This document shows, in pieces, positions 32,548 to 58,373 of a DNA stretch of 64,000 nt (its first letter is position 1; each line of letters opens with the position of its first letter). Source of the DNA: Enterobacter pseudoroggenkampii (GTDB lineage Bacteria; Pseudomonadota; Gammaproteobacteria; Enterobacterales; Enterobacteriaceae); NCBI RefSeq assembly GCF_026420145.1, contig NZ_JAPMLV010000007.1, positions 124,001-188,000 on the forward strand. The letters run 5' to 3'. A model generated the notes under the pieces. That model was given only the letters and a program-made list of their open reading frames with translations, had not been told where the DNA came from and did not search any database. Made by a program: the position numbers and the translations under genes.

Positions 32548-33366
32548 ATGAAATCACTGTTTAAAGTAACGCTGCTGGCGACGACGATGGCTGTTGCGCT
32601 GAACGCGCCGCTGTCATTCGCTGCTGATACTGCTGCGAAGCCTGCTGCCACTGCAGACAGCAAAGCGGCGTTCAAAAATGACGACCAGAAATCCGCCTAT
32701 GCACTGGGCGCATCTCTGGGCCGTTACATGGAAAACTCTCTGAAAGAACAAGAGAAACTGGGCATCAAACTGGATAAAGCTCAGCTGATCGCGGGCGTTC
32801 AGGACGCATTTGCAGATAAGAGCAAGCTGTCTGACCAGGAAATTGAACAGACTCTGCAGGCGTTTGAAGCGCGCGTGAAGGGTGCCGCGCAGACTAAGAT
32901 GGACGCGGACGCTAAAGACAACGAAGCGAAAGGCAAAGCCTACCGCGACACCTTTGCTAAAGAGAAGGGTGTGAAAACCTCTTCGACTGGCCTGGTGTAC
33001 AAAGTTGAGAAAGAAGGCACCGGCGATGCGCCTAAAGACAGCGACACCGTTGTTGTGAACTACAAAGGTACGCTGATCGACGGTAAAGAGTTCGATAACT
33101 CTTACACCCGCGGTGAGCCGCTCTCCTTCCGTCTTGATGGTGTGATCCCGGGCTGGACTGAAGGCCTGAAAAACATCAAGAAAGGCGGCAAGATCAAGAT
33201 GGTTATTCCACCGGATCTGGCCTATGGCAAAACCGGCGTGCCGGGTATCCCTGCCAACTCTACGCTGGTCTTTGACGTAGAGCTGCTGGACATCAAACCA
33301 GCACCGAAAGCGGATGCCAAGGCAGACGCGCCGGCTGACGATAAAGCCGCTGCTGCTAAGAAGTAA
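32548..33366 (+). CDS. fkpA: Periplasmic FKBP-type prolyl isomerase FkpA
   Basis: Periplasmic chaperone and prolyl isomerase for envelope proteins. It has 272 residues with a signal peptide ending near residue 25 (LSFA before ADTAAKP), an N-terminal dimerisation/chaperone domain (about 40-140), and a C-terminal FKBP domain (VNYKGTLIDGKEFDNSY, VIPGWTEGL, VIPPDLAYG). The C-terminus ends in a Lys/Ala/Asp-rich tail. A sigma-E promoter lies upstream and a strong terminator downstream. Confidence 0.96.
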   Translation: MKSLFKVTLLATTMAVALNAPLSFAADTAAKPAATADSKAAFKNDDQKSAYALGASLGRYMENSLKEQEKLGIKLDKAQLIAGVQDAFADKSKLSDQEIEQTLQAFEARVKGAAQTKMDADAKDNEAKGKAYRDTFAKEKGVKTSSTGLVYKVEKEGTGDAPKDSDTVVVNYKGTLIDGKEFDNSYTRGEPLSFRLDGVIPGWTEGLKNIKKGGKIKMVIPPDLAYGKTGVPGIPANSTLVFDVELLDIKPAPKADAKADAPADDKAAAAKK

Positions 33367-33372
33367 TGCTGA

Positions 33373-33406
33373 AAAAAAACCGCCGCCTTTAAGGCGGCGG
33401 TTTTTT
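33373..33406 (+). terminator. Rho-independent terminator of fkpA
   Basis: CCGCCGCCTT / AAGGCGGCGG flanked by A and T runs, starting seven bases after the stop. Confidence 0.93.
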
Positions 33407-33480
33407 ATTGTGGGGCAGATATAATTAACACTGGAAAGCGTTAGGCACGCTGTATTAATTTAGTTGTCCGTGTAGATAAT

Positions 33481-33511
33481 GAGCCTGCCCTGAAAACCTA
33501 ACGACAGGCTC
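33481..33511 (+). promoter_or_regulatory. Leader hairpin upstream of yheO
   Basis: GAGCCTG pairs with CAGGCTC around a 17-base loop; it ends five bases before the yheO ribosome binding site AAGGAG. It could shield or present that site. Confidence 0.45.
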
Positions 33512-33532
33512 CTGAAAAGGAGTGTTTTTTTC

Positions 33533-34255
33533 ATGTCCAGGTCGCTTTTAACCAACGAAACCAGTGAACTTGATTTGCTGGATCAACGTCCTTTCGATCA
33601 GACCGACTTCGATATTCTGAAATCCTATGAAGCGGTAGTGGACGGGTTAGCGATGCTCATTGGCTCCCACTGCGAAATCGTATTGCACTCCCTGCAAGAT
33701 CTGAAGTGTTCCGCCATCCGTATTGCGAATGGTGAGCATACTGGCCGTAAAATTGGTTCGCCAATTACCGACCTTGCATTGCGTATGCTGCATGACATGA
33801 CCGGCGCGGACAGCAGCGTCTCCAAATGCTATTTCACCCGCGCCAAAAGCGGCGTGCTGATGAAATCAGAAACCATCGCGATTCGAAACCGCGAGCATCG
33901 TGTTATTGGACTGCTGTGCATCAACATGAACCTTGATGTGCCATTCTCGCAAATCATGAGCACCTTTATTCCACCAGAAACGCCGGACGTTGGCTCTTCT
34001 GTTAACTTTGCCTCCTCCGTTGAAGATCTGGTGACGCAGACGCTTGAGTTTACGATTGAAGAGGTGAATGCCGATCGCAACGTCTCGAACAACGCCAAGA
34101 ATCGTCAGATCGTGCTCAATCTCTATGAAAAAGGGATTTTTGATATTAAAGACGCCATCAACCAGGTGGCCGATCGTCTGAACATCTCCAAGCACACGGT
34201 CTACCTCTATATTCGTCAGTTCAAAAGCGGCGATTTCCTGGGACAAGACAAGTAA
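33533..34255 (+). CDS. yheO: YheO, PAS-like/HTH transcriptional regulator
   Basis: Predicted DNA-binding regulator, 240 residues and nearly identical to E. coli YheO. An N-terminal YheO-type PAS-like domain (about 20-140) precedes a C-terminal helix-turn-helix ([23 protein letters not shown]). The ATG follows AAGGAG by ten bases. Its stop overlaps the tusD start (TAATG), so it heads the yheO-tusDCB operon. Its targets are not known to me. Confidence 0.92.
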   Translation: MSRSLLTNETSELDLLDQRPFDQTDFDILKSYEAVVDGLAMLIGSHCEIVLHSLQDLKCSAIRIANGEHTGRKIGSPITDLALRMLHDMTGADSSVSKCYFTRAKSGVLMKSETIAIRNREHRVIGLLCINMNLDVPFSQIMSTFIPPETPDVGSSVNFASSVEDLVTQTLEFTIEEVNADRNVSNNAKNRQIVLNLYEKGIFDIKDAINQVADRLNISKHTVYLYIRQFKSGDFLGQDK

Positions 34256-34641
34256 TGCGTTTTGCGTTAATGGTGACAGGCCCGGCGTACGGTACTCAGC
34301 AGGCCAGCAGCGCGCTGCAGTTTGCGCATGCGCTACTGGCGGCTGGACATGAGCTGGCGAGCGTCTTCTTCTATCGGGAAGGGGTGTATAACGCGAATCA
34401 GTTTACCTCACCGGCGAGCGATGAGTTCGATCTGGTGCGCGCCTGGCAGGCATTAAACGAAAAGCAGGGCGTAGAACTGCACATCTGCGTGGCGGCGGCA
34501 CTGCGCCGCGGCGTGACCGATGCAACCGAAGCCGCGCGTTCTGGTTTATCGGGTTCTAACCTGCAGCCCGGTTTTTCGTTGAGTGGTCTGGGTGCACTGG
34601 CACAGGCGGCATTAACCTGCGACAGAGTGGTGCAATTCTGA
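34255..34641 (+). CDS. tusD: Sulfur relay protein TusD
   Basis: Large subunit of the TusBCD complex, which relays persulfide sulfur from TusA to TusE for 2-thiolation of tRNA wobble uridine (mnm5s2U). The 128 residues match E. coli TusD. The active cysteine is Cys78 in [11 protein letters not shown] by homology. DsrE-like fold. Start and stop overlap those of yheO and tusC (one base each), so the three tus genes are translationally coupled. Confidence 0.95.
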   Translation: MRFALMVTGPAYGTQQASSALQFAHALLAAGHELASVFFYREGVYNANQFTSPASDEFDLVRAWQALNEKQGVELHICVAAALRRGVTDATEAARSGLSGSNLQPGFSLSGLGALAQAALTCDRVVQF

Positions 34642-35000
34642 TGAAGCGCGTGGCATTTGTTTTTACGTCTGCGCCGCACGGCAGCGCTTCCGGCCGCGAA
34701 GGGCTGGATGCGTTACTTGCGACGTCCGCGCTAACCGAAGATATCGGCGTCTTCTTTTTGGGGGACGGGGTGTTTCAGCTTCTGGCGGGTCAGCAGCCAC
34801 AGGCCATTCTTGCGCGGGATTACATCGCTACCTTCAAAGTGTTGCCGCTGTACGACATTGAAACCCTGTATGTCTGCGCCGACTCGCTGGCCGCTCGCGG
34901 TTTGGATGAGAAGACGCCTTTCGTGCTGGATGTGACCGTCCTGTCTTCTGCTGCATTACGCGAACACCTTTCCCACTACGACACCGTTCTGACTTTCTGA
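34641..35000 (+). CDS. tusC: Sulfur relay protein TusC
   Basis: DsrF-like subunit (119 residues) of the TusBCD heterohexamer in tRNA thiolation. The N-terminal [19 protein letters not shown] and the [12 protein letters not shown] segments are typical. It starts in the tusD stop codon (TGATG) and is followed by tusB after seven bases. Confidence 0.94.
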   Translation: MKRVAFVFTSAPHGSASGREGLDALLATSALTEDIGVFFLGDGVFQLLAGQQPQAILARDYIATFKVLPLYDIETLYVCADSLAARGLDEKTPFVLDVTVLSSAALREHLSHYDTVLTF

Positions 35001-35007
35001 GGCCGCC

Positions 35008-35295
35008 ATGCTCCATACTCTGAGCCATTCACCGTGGCAATGTGATATCGACGCGTTACTGAGTATGCTGCGCGAAGGTGATGACCTGCTGCTGATTCAG
35101 GATGGCGTGCTTGCCGCACTGGAAGGCAGTCGTTTCGTTGAAATTCTCACGAACGCCCCCATAACAGTCTCTGCGCTGAAAGACGATCTGGATGCGCGGG
35201 GTCTTTCTGGTCAAATTTCAGCCAAAATTGACGTGGTTGGCTATACTGATTTCGTCAATCTTACTGTGACGCACGCCAGTCAAATGAACTGGTGA
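35008..35295 (+). CDS. tusB: Sulfur relay protein TusB
   Basis: DsrH-like small subunit (95 residues) of the TusBCD complex. It begins [13 protein letters not shown] like E. coli TusB and has the [11 protein letters not shown] segment. It ends the yheO-tusDCB run; the str operon promoter begins 20 bases beyond its stop. Confidence 0.93.
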   Translation: MLHTLSHSPWQCDIDALLSMLREGDDLLLIQDGVLAALEGSRFVEILTNAPITVSALKDDLDARGLSGQISAKIDVVGYTDFVNLTVTHASQMNW

Positions 35296-35316
35296 TCTGA
35301 GATCGCTGTATATTTC

Positions 35317-35794
<478 letters not shown>

Positions 35795-35799
35795 TGGTT

Positions 35800-36361
<562 letters not shown>

Positions 36362-36445
36362 TCCCTTCGGAGTCTTAGTCACCAGGCGGGCGCTTCAGAG
36401 AAGCCGCCCGCTCTGGGTAACTTAACTGAACGCCTAAAGATATAA

Positions 36446-39826
<3,381 letters not shown>

Positions 39827-39842
39827 TTAATTATCCCCGAAT

Positions 39843-39871
39843 AAAAAAAGGACGCTTCGGCGTCCTTTTTT
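39843..39871 (+). terminator. Terminator of the str operon
   Basis: AAAAAGGACG-CTTCGG-CGTCCTTTTT: a stable stem with a UUCG-type tetraloop and T tract, 17 bases after the tufA stop. Confidence 0.95.
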
Positions 39872-39950
39872 GTTTTTTGCCGCTCAGGCGTTGTCACAAA
39901 ATTTCGCATTTTTTGCCTGCTCCCGTCCCGTATTGTGGCGTTTGTGCTAT

Positions 39951-39969
39951 TGTAATCATAACCATTCTC
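39951..39969 (+). promoter_or_regulatory. Candidate Fur box of bfd
   Basis: Read on the minus strand, GAGAATGGTTATGATTACA agrees with the 19-bp Fur consensus at 13 positions by my count. E. coli bfd is Fur-repressed. Confidence 0.6.
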
Positions 39970-40005
39970 ACTTACACTTTGCGCATAATTTGAACGGGAG
40001 TCTCT

Positions 40006-40200
40006 ATGTACGTTTGTTTATGTAATGGTGTAAGCGACAAGAAAATACGTCAGGCCGTTCGCCAGTTTCAGCCTCAGTCATTTCAACAGCTACGCAAATT
40101 TGTTCCGGTGGGAAATCAATGCGGTAAATGCGTACGTGCTGCGCGAGAGATCATGCAGGACGAATTGATGCAGATCCCGGAATACAAAGAGATAGCGTAA
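40006..40200 (+). CDS. bfd: Bacterioferritin-associated ferredoxin
   Basis: [2Fe-2S] ferredoxin of 64 residues that reduces bacterioferritin haem to release stored iron. The four cluster cysteines are in CLC near the N-terminus and CGKC near residue 39. The upstream Fur-box candidate fits induction in iron limitation. bfr follows after 72 bases. Confidence 0.96.
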   Translation: MYVCLCNGVSDKKIRQAVRQFQPQSFQQLRKFVPVGNQCGKCVRAAREIMQDELMQIPEYKEIA

Positions 40201-40272
40201 GCGCCCATCTTTTTTTTGACATCCCTGTAGCCCGATCTACGCTTCAATGAGTGGAAGCGGAGGGACTATATA

Positions 40273-40749
40273 ATGAAAGGTGATGTTAAAATCATAAGTT
40301 ATCTCAATAAATTATTGGGAAATGAGCTTGTCGCAATTAACCAGTACTTTCTTCACGCGAGAATGTTCAAAAACTGGGGGCTTAAACGTCTGAACGACGT
40401 TGAGTACCATGAATCGATCGATGAAATGAAGCACGCTGATAAATATATCGAGCGTATTTTATTTCTTGAAGGCATTCCAAACCTGCAGGATCTCGGCAAG
40501 CTGGGCATCGGAGAAGATGTCGAAGAGATGCTGCGTTCTGACCTCAGGCTGGAACTTGAAGGCGCCAAAGATCTCCGTGAAGCCATTGCCTACGCAGACA
40601 GCGTACATGACTACGTCAGTCGCGATATGATGATCCAAATCCTGGCCGATGAAGAAGGCCATATTGACTGGCTGGAAACGGAGCTGGATCTGATTGCTAA
40701 AATTGGCCTGCAGAACTACCTTCAGTCACAGATTAAAGTGGAAGAGTAA
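40273..40749 (+). CDS. bfr: Bacterioferritin
   Basis: 24-meric haem-containing iron store, 158 residues. Ferroxidase ligands are in place: Glu18, Glu51, His54, Glu94, Glu127 and His130 by homology; the haem ligand Met52 is in DEMKHAD. AGCGGAGGGA lies before the ATG. Its 3' end overlaps the opposing prepilin peptidase gene by 17 bp, and its terminator lies inside that gene. Confidence 0.97.
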   Translation: MKGDVKIISYLNKLLGNELVAINQYFLHARMFKNWGLKRLNDVEYHESIDEMKHADKYIERILFLEGIPNLQDLGKLGIGEDVEEMLRSDLRLELEGAKDLREAIAYADSVHDYVSRDMMIQILADEEGHIDWLETELDLIAKIGLQNYLQSQIKVEE

Positions 40750-41206
40750 CCAACGTCTTCCAGCCTATGCATAAACCCGCTGCTGCCAGAAATGGCCCAA
40801 AAGGCAGCGGGTTTTTTATTGCCTTCATATCAGGGCGGATTAACGAAAAAACAAGAATGCAAAGAAGCGCCATCAGCGCCGCGAGTAGCGCCAGCGTAGG
40901 CAGTACGCACCAGCCGTGCCATGCACCAAGCGCCGCCAGGTATTTCACATCGCCATATCCCATACCTTCACGTCGGCGGATAAACCAGTAGCCCCAGTAA
41001 ATAACGGCAAAGCCAATATATCCAGCCATCGCACCCGCCACCGCGCTCGGCAGAAAATCAGGATGGATACAGAGCTGAAAGAGCAGACCCGCCCATAGCA
41101 GCGGGCAGAGAAATTTATCGGGAAGCCGACCGTAGCGAATATCGGCATGTACCAGTAAGGCAGTCAGTGAAAGATAGATCAGCAGAAAGGGGAGGGTGGT
41201 TAGCAT
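40733..41206 (-). CDS. Short prepilin leader peptidase (GspO/PilD C-terminal type)
   Basis: Membrane aspartic protease of the type IV prepilin peptidase family (A24). With ATG 41206 it has 157 residues and about five hydrophobic segments. The two catalytic aspartates are visible: Asp22 in ADIRYG and Asp86 in the GYGDVK motif. The N-terminal methyltransferase region of full-length PilD/GspO is absent. It occupies the E. coli gspO position but no other secretion or pilus gene is near, so its substrates are unknown. The ORF extends to 41320, but 41206 is the first start with sensible membrane topology. Confidence 0.82.
   Translation of the reverse strand: MLTTLPFLLIYLSLTALLVHADIRYGRLPDKFLCPLLWAGLLFQLCIHPDFLPSAVAGAMAGYIGFAVIYWGYWFIRRREGMGYGDVKYLAALGAWHGWCVLPTLALLAALMALLCILVFSLIRPDMKAIKNPLPFGPFLAAAGLCIGWKTLVTLPL
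40773..40816 (+). terminator. Terminator of bfr inside the prepilin peptidase gene
   Basis: AAACCCGCTGC pairs with GCAGCGGGTTT, followed by a T run on the plus strand. It starts 24 bases after the bfr stop and lies wholly within the opposing coding region. Confidence 0.85.
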
Positions 41207-41383
41207 GAAAAAGGCCTCAAACGGGTTTGAGCGCATACTCGTTATAAACGGCCTGGCCGGCAATGCATAAAAAACGGAGATGCGTAGCGGCTCGAAACAA
41301 AGAATCGACGCAGAATACATTGCATGAAATGTTGCGCGCTCTTACGCATCCTGCGCCTTTGGCGCTTAATTTCTAAACGGCAC

Positions 41384-41411
41384 TTGCGTCTTACCCAGAT
41401 TTACGTATAAT
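41384..41411 (+). promoter_or_regulatory. S10 operon promoter
   Basis: TTGCGT (41384-41389), 16-base spacer, perfect TATAAT (41406-41411), about 175 bases before rpsJ, as in E. coli. Confidence 0.85.
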
Positions 41412-41417
41412 GCGCGG

Positions 41418-41898
<481 letters not shown>

Positions 41899-41918
41899 TC
41901 AGGTCATCGAGCGATTGA

Positions 41919-44314
<2,396 letters not shown>

Positions 44315-44327
44315 TTTTAGAGGATAA

Positions 44328-44609
<282 letters not shown>

Positions 44610-44614
44610 GGTAG

Positions 44615-46543
<1,929 letters not shown>

Positions 46544-46565
46544 TACAGTACGCCTTCTCAATACG

Positions 46566-46600
46566 AATAAACGGCTCAGCGATGAGCCGTTTATTTTTTC
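46566..46600 (+). terminator. S10 operon terminator
   Basis: AATAAACGGCTCA-GCGA-TGAGCCGTTTATT followed by a T tract, 22 bases after the rpsQ stop. Confidence 0.88.
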
Positions 46601-46620
46601 TACCCATATTGCAGAAGCGG

Positions 46621-46629
46621 TGTTATAAT
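46621..46629 (+). promoter_or_regulatory. spc operon promoter (extended -10)
   Basis: TGT-TATAAT is an extended -10 element with a perfect hexamer, 80 bases before rplN. The -35 region is poor (TACCCA at 17 bases). Confidence 0.7.
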
Positions 46630-46697
46630 GCCGCGCCCTCGATATGGGGCTTTTTAACGGCTCTGATTTTAGAGTCTCAGGTAGTAGTTGACATTAG

Positions 46698-47960
<1,263 letters not shown>

Positions 47961-47974
47961 GGTAGGGTTACTGA

Positions 47975-48280
<306 letters not shown>

Positions 48281-48304
48281 TTACCAATTGAATCACGGGA
48301 GTAA

Positions 48305-49612
<1,308 letters not shown>

Positions 49613-49617
49613 GGTAG

Positions 49618-50751
<1,134 letters not shown>

Positions 50752-50758
50752 GTAGCAG

Positions 50759-52238
<1,480 letters not shown>

Positions 52239-52256
52239 TTATTTCGCATATTTTTC

Positions 52257-52285
52257 TTGCAAAGTTGGGTTGAGCTGGCTAGATT
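52257..52285 (+). promoter_or_regulatory. Alpha operon promoter
   Basis: TTGCAA (52257-52262), 17-base spacer, TAGATT (52280-52285). The -10 is inside a GCTGGCTA-GAT-TAGCCAGC palindrome (52274-52292), as in E. coli. Confidence 0.8.
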
Positions 52286-52741
<456 letters not shown>

Positions 52742-52754
52742 TCGGGGTGATTGA

Positions 52755-53147
<393 letters not shown>

Positions 53148-53177
53148 CGCTCCGTTTTTTAGGTTAGTTGGAGATAG

Positions 53178-53801
<624 letters not shown>

Positions 53802-53826
53802 AGCTTAGTACCAAAGAGAGGACACA

Positions 53827-54816
53827 ATGCAGGGTTCTGTGACAGAGTTTCTAAAACCGCGCCTGGTAGATATCGAGCAAGTGAGTTCGACGCACGCCAA
53901 GGTGACCCTTGAGCCTTTAGAGCGTGGCTTTGGCCATACTCTGGGTAACGCACTGCGCCGTATTCTGCTCTCATCGATGCCGGGTTGCGCGGTGACCGAG
54001 GTTGAGATTGATGGTGTACTTCATGAGTACAGCACCAAAGAAGGCGTTCAGGAAGATATCCTTGAAATCCTGCTCAACCTGAAAGGGCTGGCGGTGAGAG
54101 TTCAGGGTAAAGATGAAGTTATTCTTACTCTGAATAAATCTGGCATTGGCCCTGTGACTGCAGCCGACATCACCCACGACGGTGATGTTGAAATCGTCAA
54201 GCCGCAGCACGTGATCTGCCACCTGACCGATGAGAACGCAGCTATTAGCATGCGTATCAAAGTTCAGCGCGGTCGTGGTTATGTGCCGGCTTCTGCCCGA
54301 ATTCATTCGGAAGAAGATGAGCGCCCAATCGGCCGTCTGCTGGTCGACGCATGCTATAGCCCTGTAGAGCGTATTGCCTACAATGTTGAAGCAGCGCGTG
54401 TAGAACAGCGTACCGACCTGGACAAGCTGGTCATCGAAATGGAAACCAACGGCACAATCGATCCTGAAGAGGCGATTCGTCGTGCGGCAACCATCCTGGC
54501 AGAACAACTGGAAGCTTTCGTTGACTTACGTGATGTACGTCAGCCGGAAGTGAAAGAAGAGAAACCAGAATTCGATCCGATCCTGCTGCGCCCTGTTGAC
54601 GATCTCGAATTGACTGTCCGCTCTGCTAACTGCCTCAAGGCAGAAGCTATCCACTATATCGGTGATCTGGTACAGCGTACCGAGGTTGAGTTGCTGAAAA
54701 CGCCGAACCTGGGTAAAAAATCTCTTACTGAGATTAAAGACGTGCTGGCTTCACGTGGTCTGTCTCTGGGCATGCGCCTGGAAAACTGGCCACCGGCAAG
54801 CATTGCTGACGAGTAA
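53827..54816 (+). CDS. rpoA: RNA polymerase alpha subunit
   Basis: 329 residues as in E. coli: N-terminal dimerisation/assembly domain to about 235, linker, and C-terminal DNA/activator-binding domain with the RSANCL helix that contacts UP elements and CRP. GAGAGGACAC precedes the ATG. Confidence 0.99.
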
Positions 54817-54832
54817 CCGGATCACAGGTTAA

Positions 54833-55240
<408 letters not shown>

Positions 55241-55253
55241 TCTGTAGTAACGT

Positions 55254-55281
55254 AAAAAAACCCGCTCCGGCGGGTTTTTTT
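55254..55281 (+). terminator. Alpha operon terminator
   Basis: AAAAAAACCCGC-TCCG-GCGGGTTTTTTT, 14 bases after the rplQ stop. Confidence 0.95.
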
Positions 55282-55347
55282 ATATCCGCGATATCCCCAC
55301 TTCTCTACAATGTCTGTATCAATTCTGTTCATTCCCTGGAGCTGGTA

Positions 55348-55716
55348 ATGTGGTTGCTCGACCAGTGGGCAGAACGCCATATTCGCGATGCCCAAAATAA
55401 AGGTGAATTCGACGATCTCCCGGGAAGCGGCGAACCCCTTGTGCTTGACGATGATTCGCACATTGCGCCTGAACTGCGAGCTGGATACCGTTTACTGAAA
55501 AACGCGGGCTGTCTCCCTCCGGAGCTCGAACAGCGCAGAGAGGCTGTTGAACTGGCCGATCTTCTCAACGGTATCCGTCAGGACGATCCGCGACATTCTG
55601 AACTGAGCCGCCGTCTCGCCCTGCTTGAACTCAAGCTGCGCCAGGCTGGGATGAACACTGATTTTCTGCGCGGTGAATACGGTGAAAGATTGATGCAGAG
55701 AATAAACGAGGAGTAG
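55348..55716 (+). CDS. yhdN: DUF1992 / DnaJ-related protein YhdN
   Basis: Conserved protein of unknown function, 122 residues as in E. coli YhdN. The family core LDQWAERHI...GEFDDLPGSGEPL lies at the N-terminus. zntR starts two bases behind its stop, so the two are one operon. CCTGGAG precedes the ATG. Confidence 0.92.
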   Translation: MWLLDQWAERHIRDAQNKGEFDDLPGSGEPLVLDDDSHIAPELRAGYRLLKNAGCLPPELEQRREAVELADLLNGIRQDDPRHSELSRRLALLELKLRQAGMNTDFLRGEYGERLMQRINEE

Positions 55717-55718
55717 TT

Positions 55719-56144
55719 ATGTACCGTATTGGTGAACTTGCGAAGCTTGCGAACGTTACGCCGGATACCATCCGTTATTACGAAAAGCAGCAGATGATCG
55801 ATCATGAAGTTCGTACAGAAGGAGGCTTTCGCCTTTATACCGATAACGATCTGCAGCGCCTGCGATTTATTCGTTATGCGCGTCAGCTCGGCTTCACGCT
55901 GGATTCGATCCGCGAGTTATTATCGATCCGCATCGATCCGGAACATCACACCTGCCAGGAATCTAAAAGCATTGTGCAGGCCCGGCTGGATGAAGTTGAA
56001 GCACGCATCCAGGAGCTGCAAACCATGCAGCGCTCTCTGCAAAGGCTGAATGATGCCTGCTGCGGGACGGCCCACAGCAGTATTTATTGTTCCATACTGG
56101 AAGCCCTTGAACAGGGGGCCAGTGGAGAAACCGAGGGCTGTTGA
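55719..56144 (+). CDS. zntR: Zinc-responsive MerR-family activator ZntR
   Basis: Activates the zinc exporter gene zntA (elsewhere) by twisting its promoter when zinc binds. The 141 residues have the N-terminal MerR helix-turn-helix (MYRIGELAKLANVTPDTIRYYE), a dimer helix, and the metal loop cysteines: one in HTCQES near 79, CC near 114-115 and a C near 124. Confidence 0.95.
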   Translation: MYRIGELAKLANVTPDTIRYYEKQQMIDHEVRTEGGFRLYTDNDLQRLRFIRYARQLGFTLDSIRELLSIRIDPEHHTCQESKSIVQARLDEVEARIQELQTMQRSLQRLNDACCGTAHSSIYCSILEALEQGASGETEGC

Positions 56145-56201
56145 TTTTTAGTCCATCCGGATCTAGACTCCCTTCGTCATAAACCATGCTCAGGAGAATT
56201 T

Positions 56202-56444
56202 ATGAGCCGCTATCAGCACACGAAAGGACAGATAAAAGACAATGCCATTGAGGCGTTACTTCACGACCCGTTATTCAGGCAGCGCGTTGAGAAGAATAAA
56301 AAAGGGAAAGGAAGTTATCTGCGTAAAGACAAACATGAAAAACGGGGTAACTGGGAGGCCAGTGGCAAGCAAGCGAATCGCTTATTTACCACTGGCCTTT
56401 CTGCTTTAAACTTTCGATTAAACGCGGTTATTCTGTTCTTTTAA
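56202..56444 (+). CDS. arfA: Alternative ribosome-rescue factor ArfA
   Basis: Recruits RF2 to free ribosomes stalled on mRNAs without a stop codon when tmRNA is lacking. The first 47 residues match E. coli ArfA almost exactly ([20 protein letters not shown]). The gene carries a hairpin from about codon 52 on; in E. coli the truncated mRNA made there gives the active short protein and tmRNA removes it. Full length is 80 residues, eight more than recalled for E. coli, and the hydrophobic end is typical of a degradation tag. The 3' end overlaps mscL by 27 bp. Confidence 0.92.
   Translation: MSRYQHTKGQIKDNAIEALLHDPLFRQRVEKNKKGKGSYLRKDKHEKRGNWEASGKQANRLFTTGLSALNFRLNAVILFF
56356..56398 (+). terminator. 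Intragenic hairpin of arfA
   Basis: AGGCCAGTGG pairs with CCACTGGCCT, then TTTCTGC. It is in the arfA coding region (codon 52 onwards) and may end or mark cleavage of the arfA mRNA. Confidence 0.8.
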
Positions 56445-56828
56445 CAGATCGCGGATCTCACTCAGCAGCACTTCTTCTTTCGTTGGTGCAGGTGCAGCAG
56501 CCGGCTCTTCTTTTTTACGGTTGAGCCTGTTGATCAGCTTGATAGCCATAAAAATGGCAAACGCGACAATCACAAAATCAAATACGTTCTGAATAAATAC
56601 GCCGTAGTGCATTACTACTGCCGGAACATCACCCTGCGCTTCACGCAGTGTGAAAGCGAATTGTTTGAAATCAATGCCCCCGATTAACAACCCTAATGGT
56701 GGCATGATAATGTCGGCCACTAATGATGAAACAATCTTGCCGAATGCTGCACCAATAATGACACCCACTGCCAAATCCACCACGTTCCCGCGCATCGCAA
56801 ATTCGCGAAATTCTTTAATAAAACTCAT
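56418..56828 (-). CDS. mscL: Large-conductance mechanosensitive channel MscL
   Basis: Inner-membrane emergency valve that opens on membrane tension; homopentamer. The 136 residues match E. coli MscL: N-terminal amphipathic helix, TM1 with the pore glycines ([14 protein letters not shown]), periplasmic loop, TM2, and a charged C-terminal bundle. It overlaps arfA tail to tail. Confidence 0.98.
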   Translation of the reverse strand: MSFIKEFREFAMRGNVVDLAVGVIIGAAFGKIVSSLVADIIMPPLGLLIGGIDFKQFAFTLREAQGDVPAVVMHYGVFIQNVFDFVIVAFAIFMAIKLINRLNRKKEEPAAAPAPTKEEVLLSEIRDLLKEQNNRV

Positions 56829-56853
56829 TGTTCTCTCCTTGTGCCAGCTGACG

Positions 56854-56881
56854 AGTATAAGTTTAACAAATGATTAGCCAA
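56854..56881 (-). promoter_or_regulatory. Candidate mscL promoter
   Basis: Minus strand TTGGCT (56876-56881), 16-base spacer, TATACT (56854-56859), about 25 bases before the mscL ATG. Confidence 0.55.
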
Positions 56882-56946
56882 TTGCCATTCGGGATAATTA
56901 AACGTTATGAAAAATAAAAGGCACAGAAATGAAAAGGATAAAGTGC

Positions 56947-56968
56947 GGGTGCTCTTTCTCGAGCACCC
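56947..56968. terminator. Hairpin terminator after trkA
   Basis: GGGTGCTC-TTTCTC-GAGCACCC is seven bases beyond the trkA stop. On the minus strand ACTTTA follows, a weak T tract. Confidence 0.6.
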
Positions 56969-56974
56969 TACTTT

Positions 56975-58351
56975 TTAAAGGAAGAATGGACTTGGCTGGA
57001 ATAAACGTTCGACATCGGTAATAAACTTTTTATCCGTAAGGAACATAATAACGTGATCGCCTTGCTCAATACGTAAATTGTCATTGGCAATCATGACGTC
57101 ATTTCCGCGCACAACGGCGCCGATGATCGTGCCTGGCGGCAGCTTAATTTCGTCGATCGACCGGCCCACGACGCGTGATGTGGTTTCATCTCCATGCGCC
57201 ACGGCTTCAATGGCTTCCGCTACGCCGCGGCGGAGCGATGACACACCGACAATATCCGCTTTACGAACATGGCTCAGGAGCGCGGAAATTGTCGCCTGCT
57301 GCGGCGAAATGGCAATATCAATAACGCTACCCTGGACCAGATCGACATACGCCTTGCGCTGGATAAGCACCATGACCTTCTTTGCACCCATACGCTTGGC
57401 GAGCATGGCGGACATTATATTCGCCTCGTCGTCGTTGGTGACGGCAATAAAAAGATCAACTTGATCAATATGCTCTTCAGCCAGCAACTCCTGATCAGAC
57501 GCATCGCCATAAAATACGATCGTATTTTGCAGTTTTTCCGCCAGTTCAGCAGCACGCTGCTGATCGCGCTCGATCAATTTTACGCTGTAATCTTTTTCTA
57601 ACCGATGTGCCAGGCCTGCACCGATATTGCCGCCGCCGACCAGCATAATGCGTTTATAGGGTTTTTCGAGACGCTGAAGTTCACTCATTACGGCACGAAT
57701 ATGCTGTGAGGCCGCAATAAAGAAGACCTCATCACCTGCTTCGACAATCGTGGAGCCTTGCGGGCGGATTGGCCTGTCGTGACGGAAAATGGCTGCGACG
57801 CGCGTATCGATATGCGGCATGTGCTCGCGCATGGTAGAAAGCGCATTGCCGATCAATGGTCCACCGTAATAAGCCTTAACCACTGCCAGACTCACTTTAC
57901 CCTCGGCAAAGTTCACCACCTGCAGGGCGCCCGGATATTCGATCAGGCGATAGATATTGTCGATAACCAGCTGTTCCGGCGCGATGAGATGGTCAATAGG
58001 GACCGCTTCGGAATTAAACAGTTTCTCAGCATCGCGAACATAGTCCGGAGAGCGAATGCGCGCGATTCGGTTTGGCGTGTTGAAAAGCGAGTAGGCCACC
58101 TGACAGGCCACCATATTGGTTTCGTCAGAACTGGTTACCGCAACCAGCATGTCGGCATCGTCGGCACCCGCCTCACGAAGAACCCGTGGGTGAGAACCAT
58201 GACCCTGCACCACGCGCAGGTCAAACTTGTCCTGTAAGACACGCAGACGATCGCCGTTGGTATCGACTATGGTGATGTCGTTGTTTTCGCCCACCAGGTT
58301 TTCCGCCAGCGTTCCGCCAACCTGTCCTGCACCCAGAATGATAATCTTCAT
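56975..58351 (-). CDS. trkA: Trk potassium uptake regulatory protein TrkA
   Basis: Peripheral NAD-binding subunit of the TrkG/TrkH potassium uptake systems, 458 residues. Two RCK units in tandem, each with a Rossmann motif: [14 protein letters not shown] at the start and [13 protein letters not shown] near residue 235. It is downstream of rsmB (22 bases), as in the E. coli def-fmt-rsmB-trkA order. Confidence 0.97.
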   Translation of the reverse strand: MKIIILGAGQVGGTLAENLVGENNDITIVDTNGDRLRVLQDKFDLRVVQGHGSHPRVLREAGADDADMLVAVTSSDETNMVACQVAYSLFNTPNRIARIRSPDYVRDAEKLFNSEAVPIDHLIAPEQLVIDNIYRLIEYPGALQVVNFAEGKVSLAVVKAYYGGPLIGNALSTMREHMPHIDTRVAAIFRHDRPIRPQGSTIVEAGDEVFFIAASQHIRAVMSELQRLEKPYKRIMLVGGGNIGAGLAHRLEKDYSVKLIERDQQRAAELAEKLQNTIVFYGDASDQELLAEEHIDQVDLFIAVTNDDEANIMSAMLAKRMGAKKVMVLIQRKAYVDLVQGSVIDIAISPQQATISALLSHVRKADIVGVSSLRRGVAEAIEAVAHGDETTSRVVGRSIDEIKLPPGTIIGAVVRGNDVMIANDNLRIEQGDHVIMFLTDKKFITDVERLFQPSPFFL

Positions 58352-58373
58352 ATCTCGTGACCTGTTCTCAACA

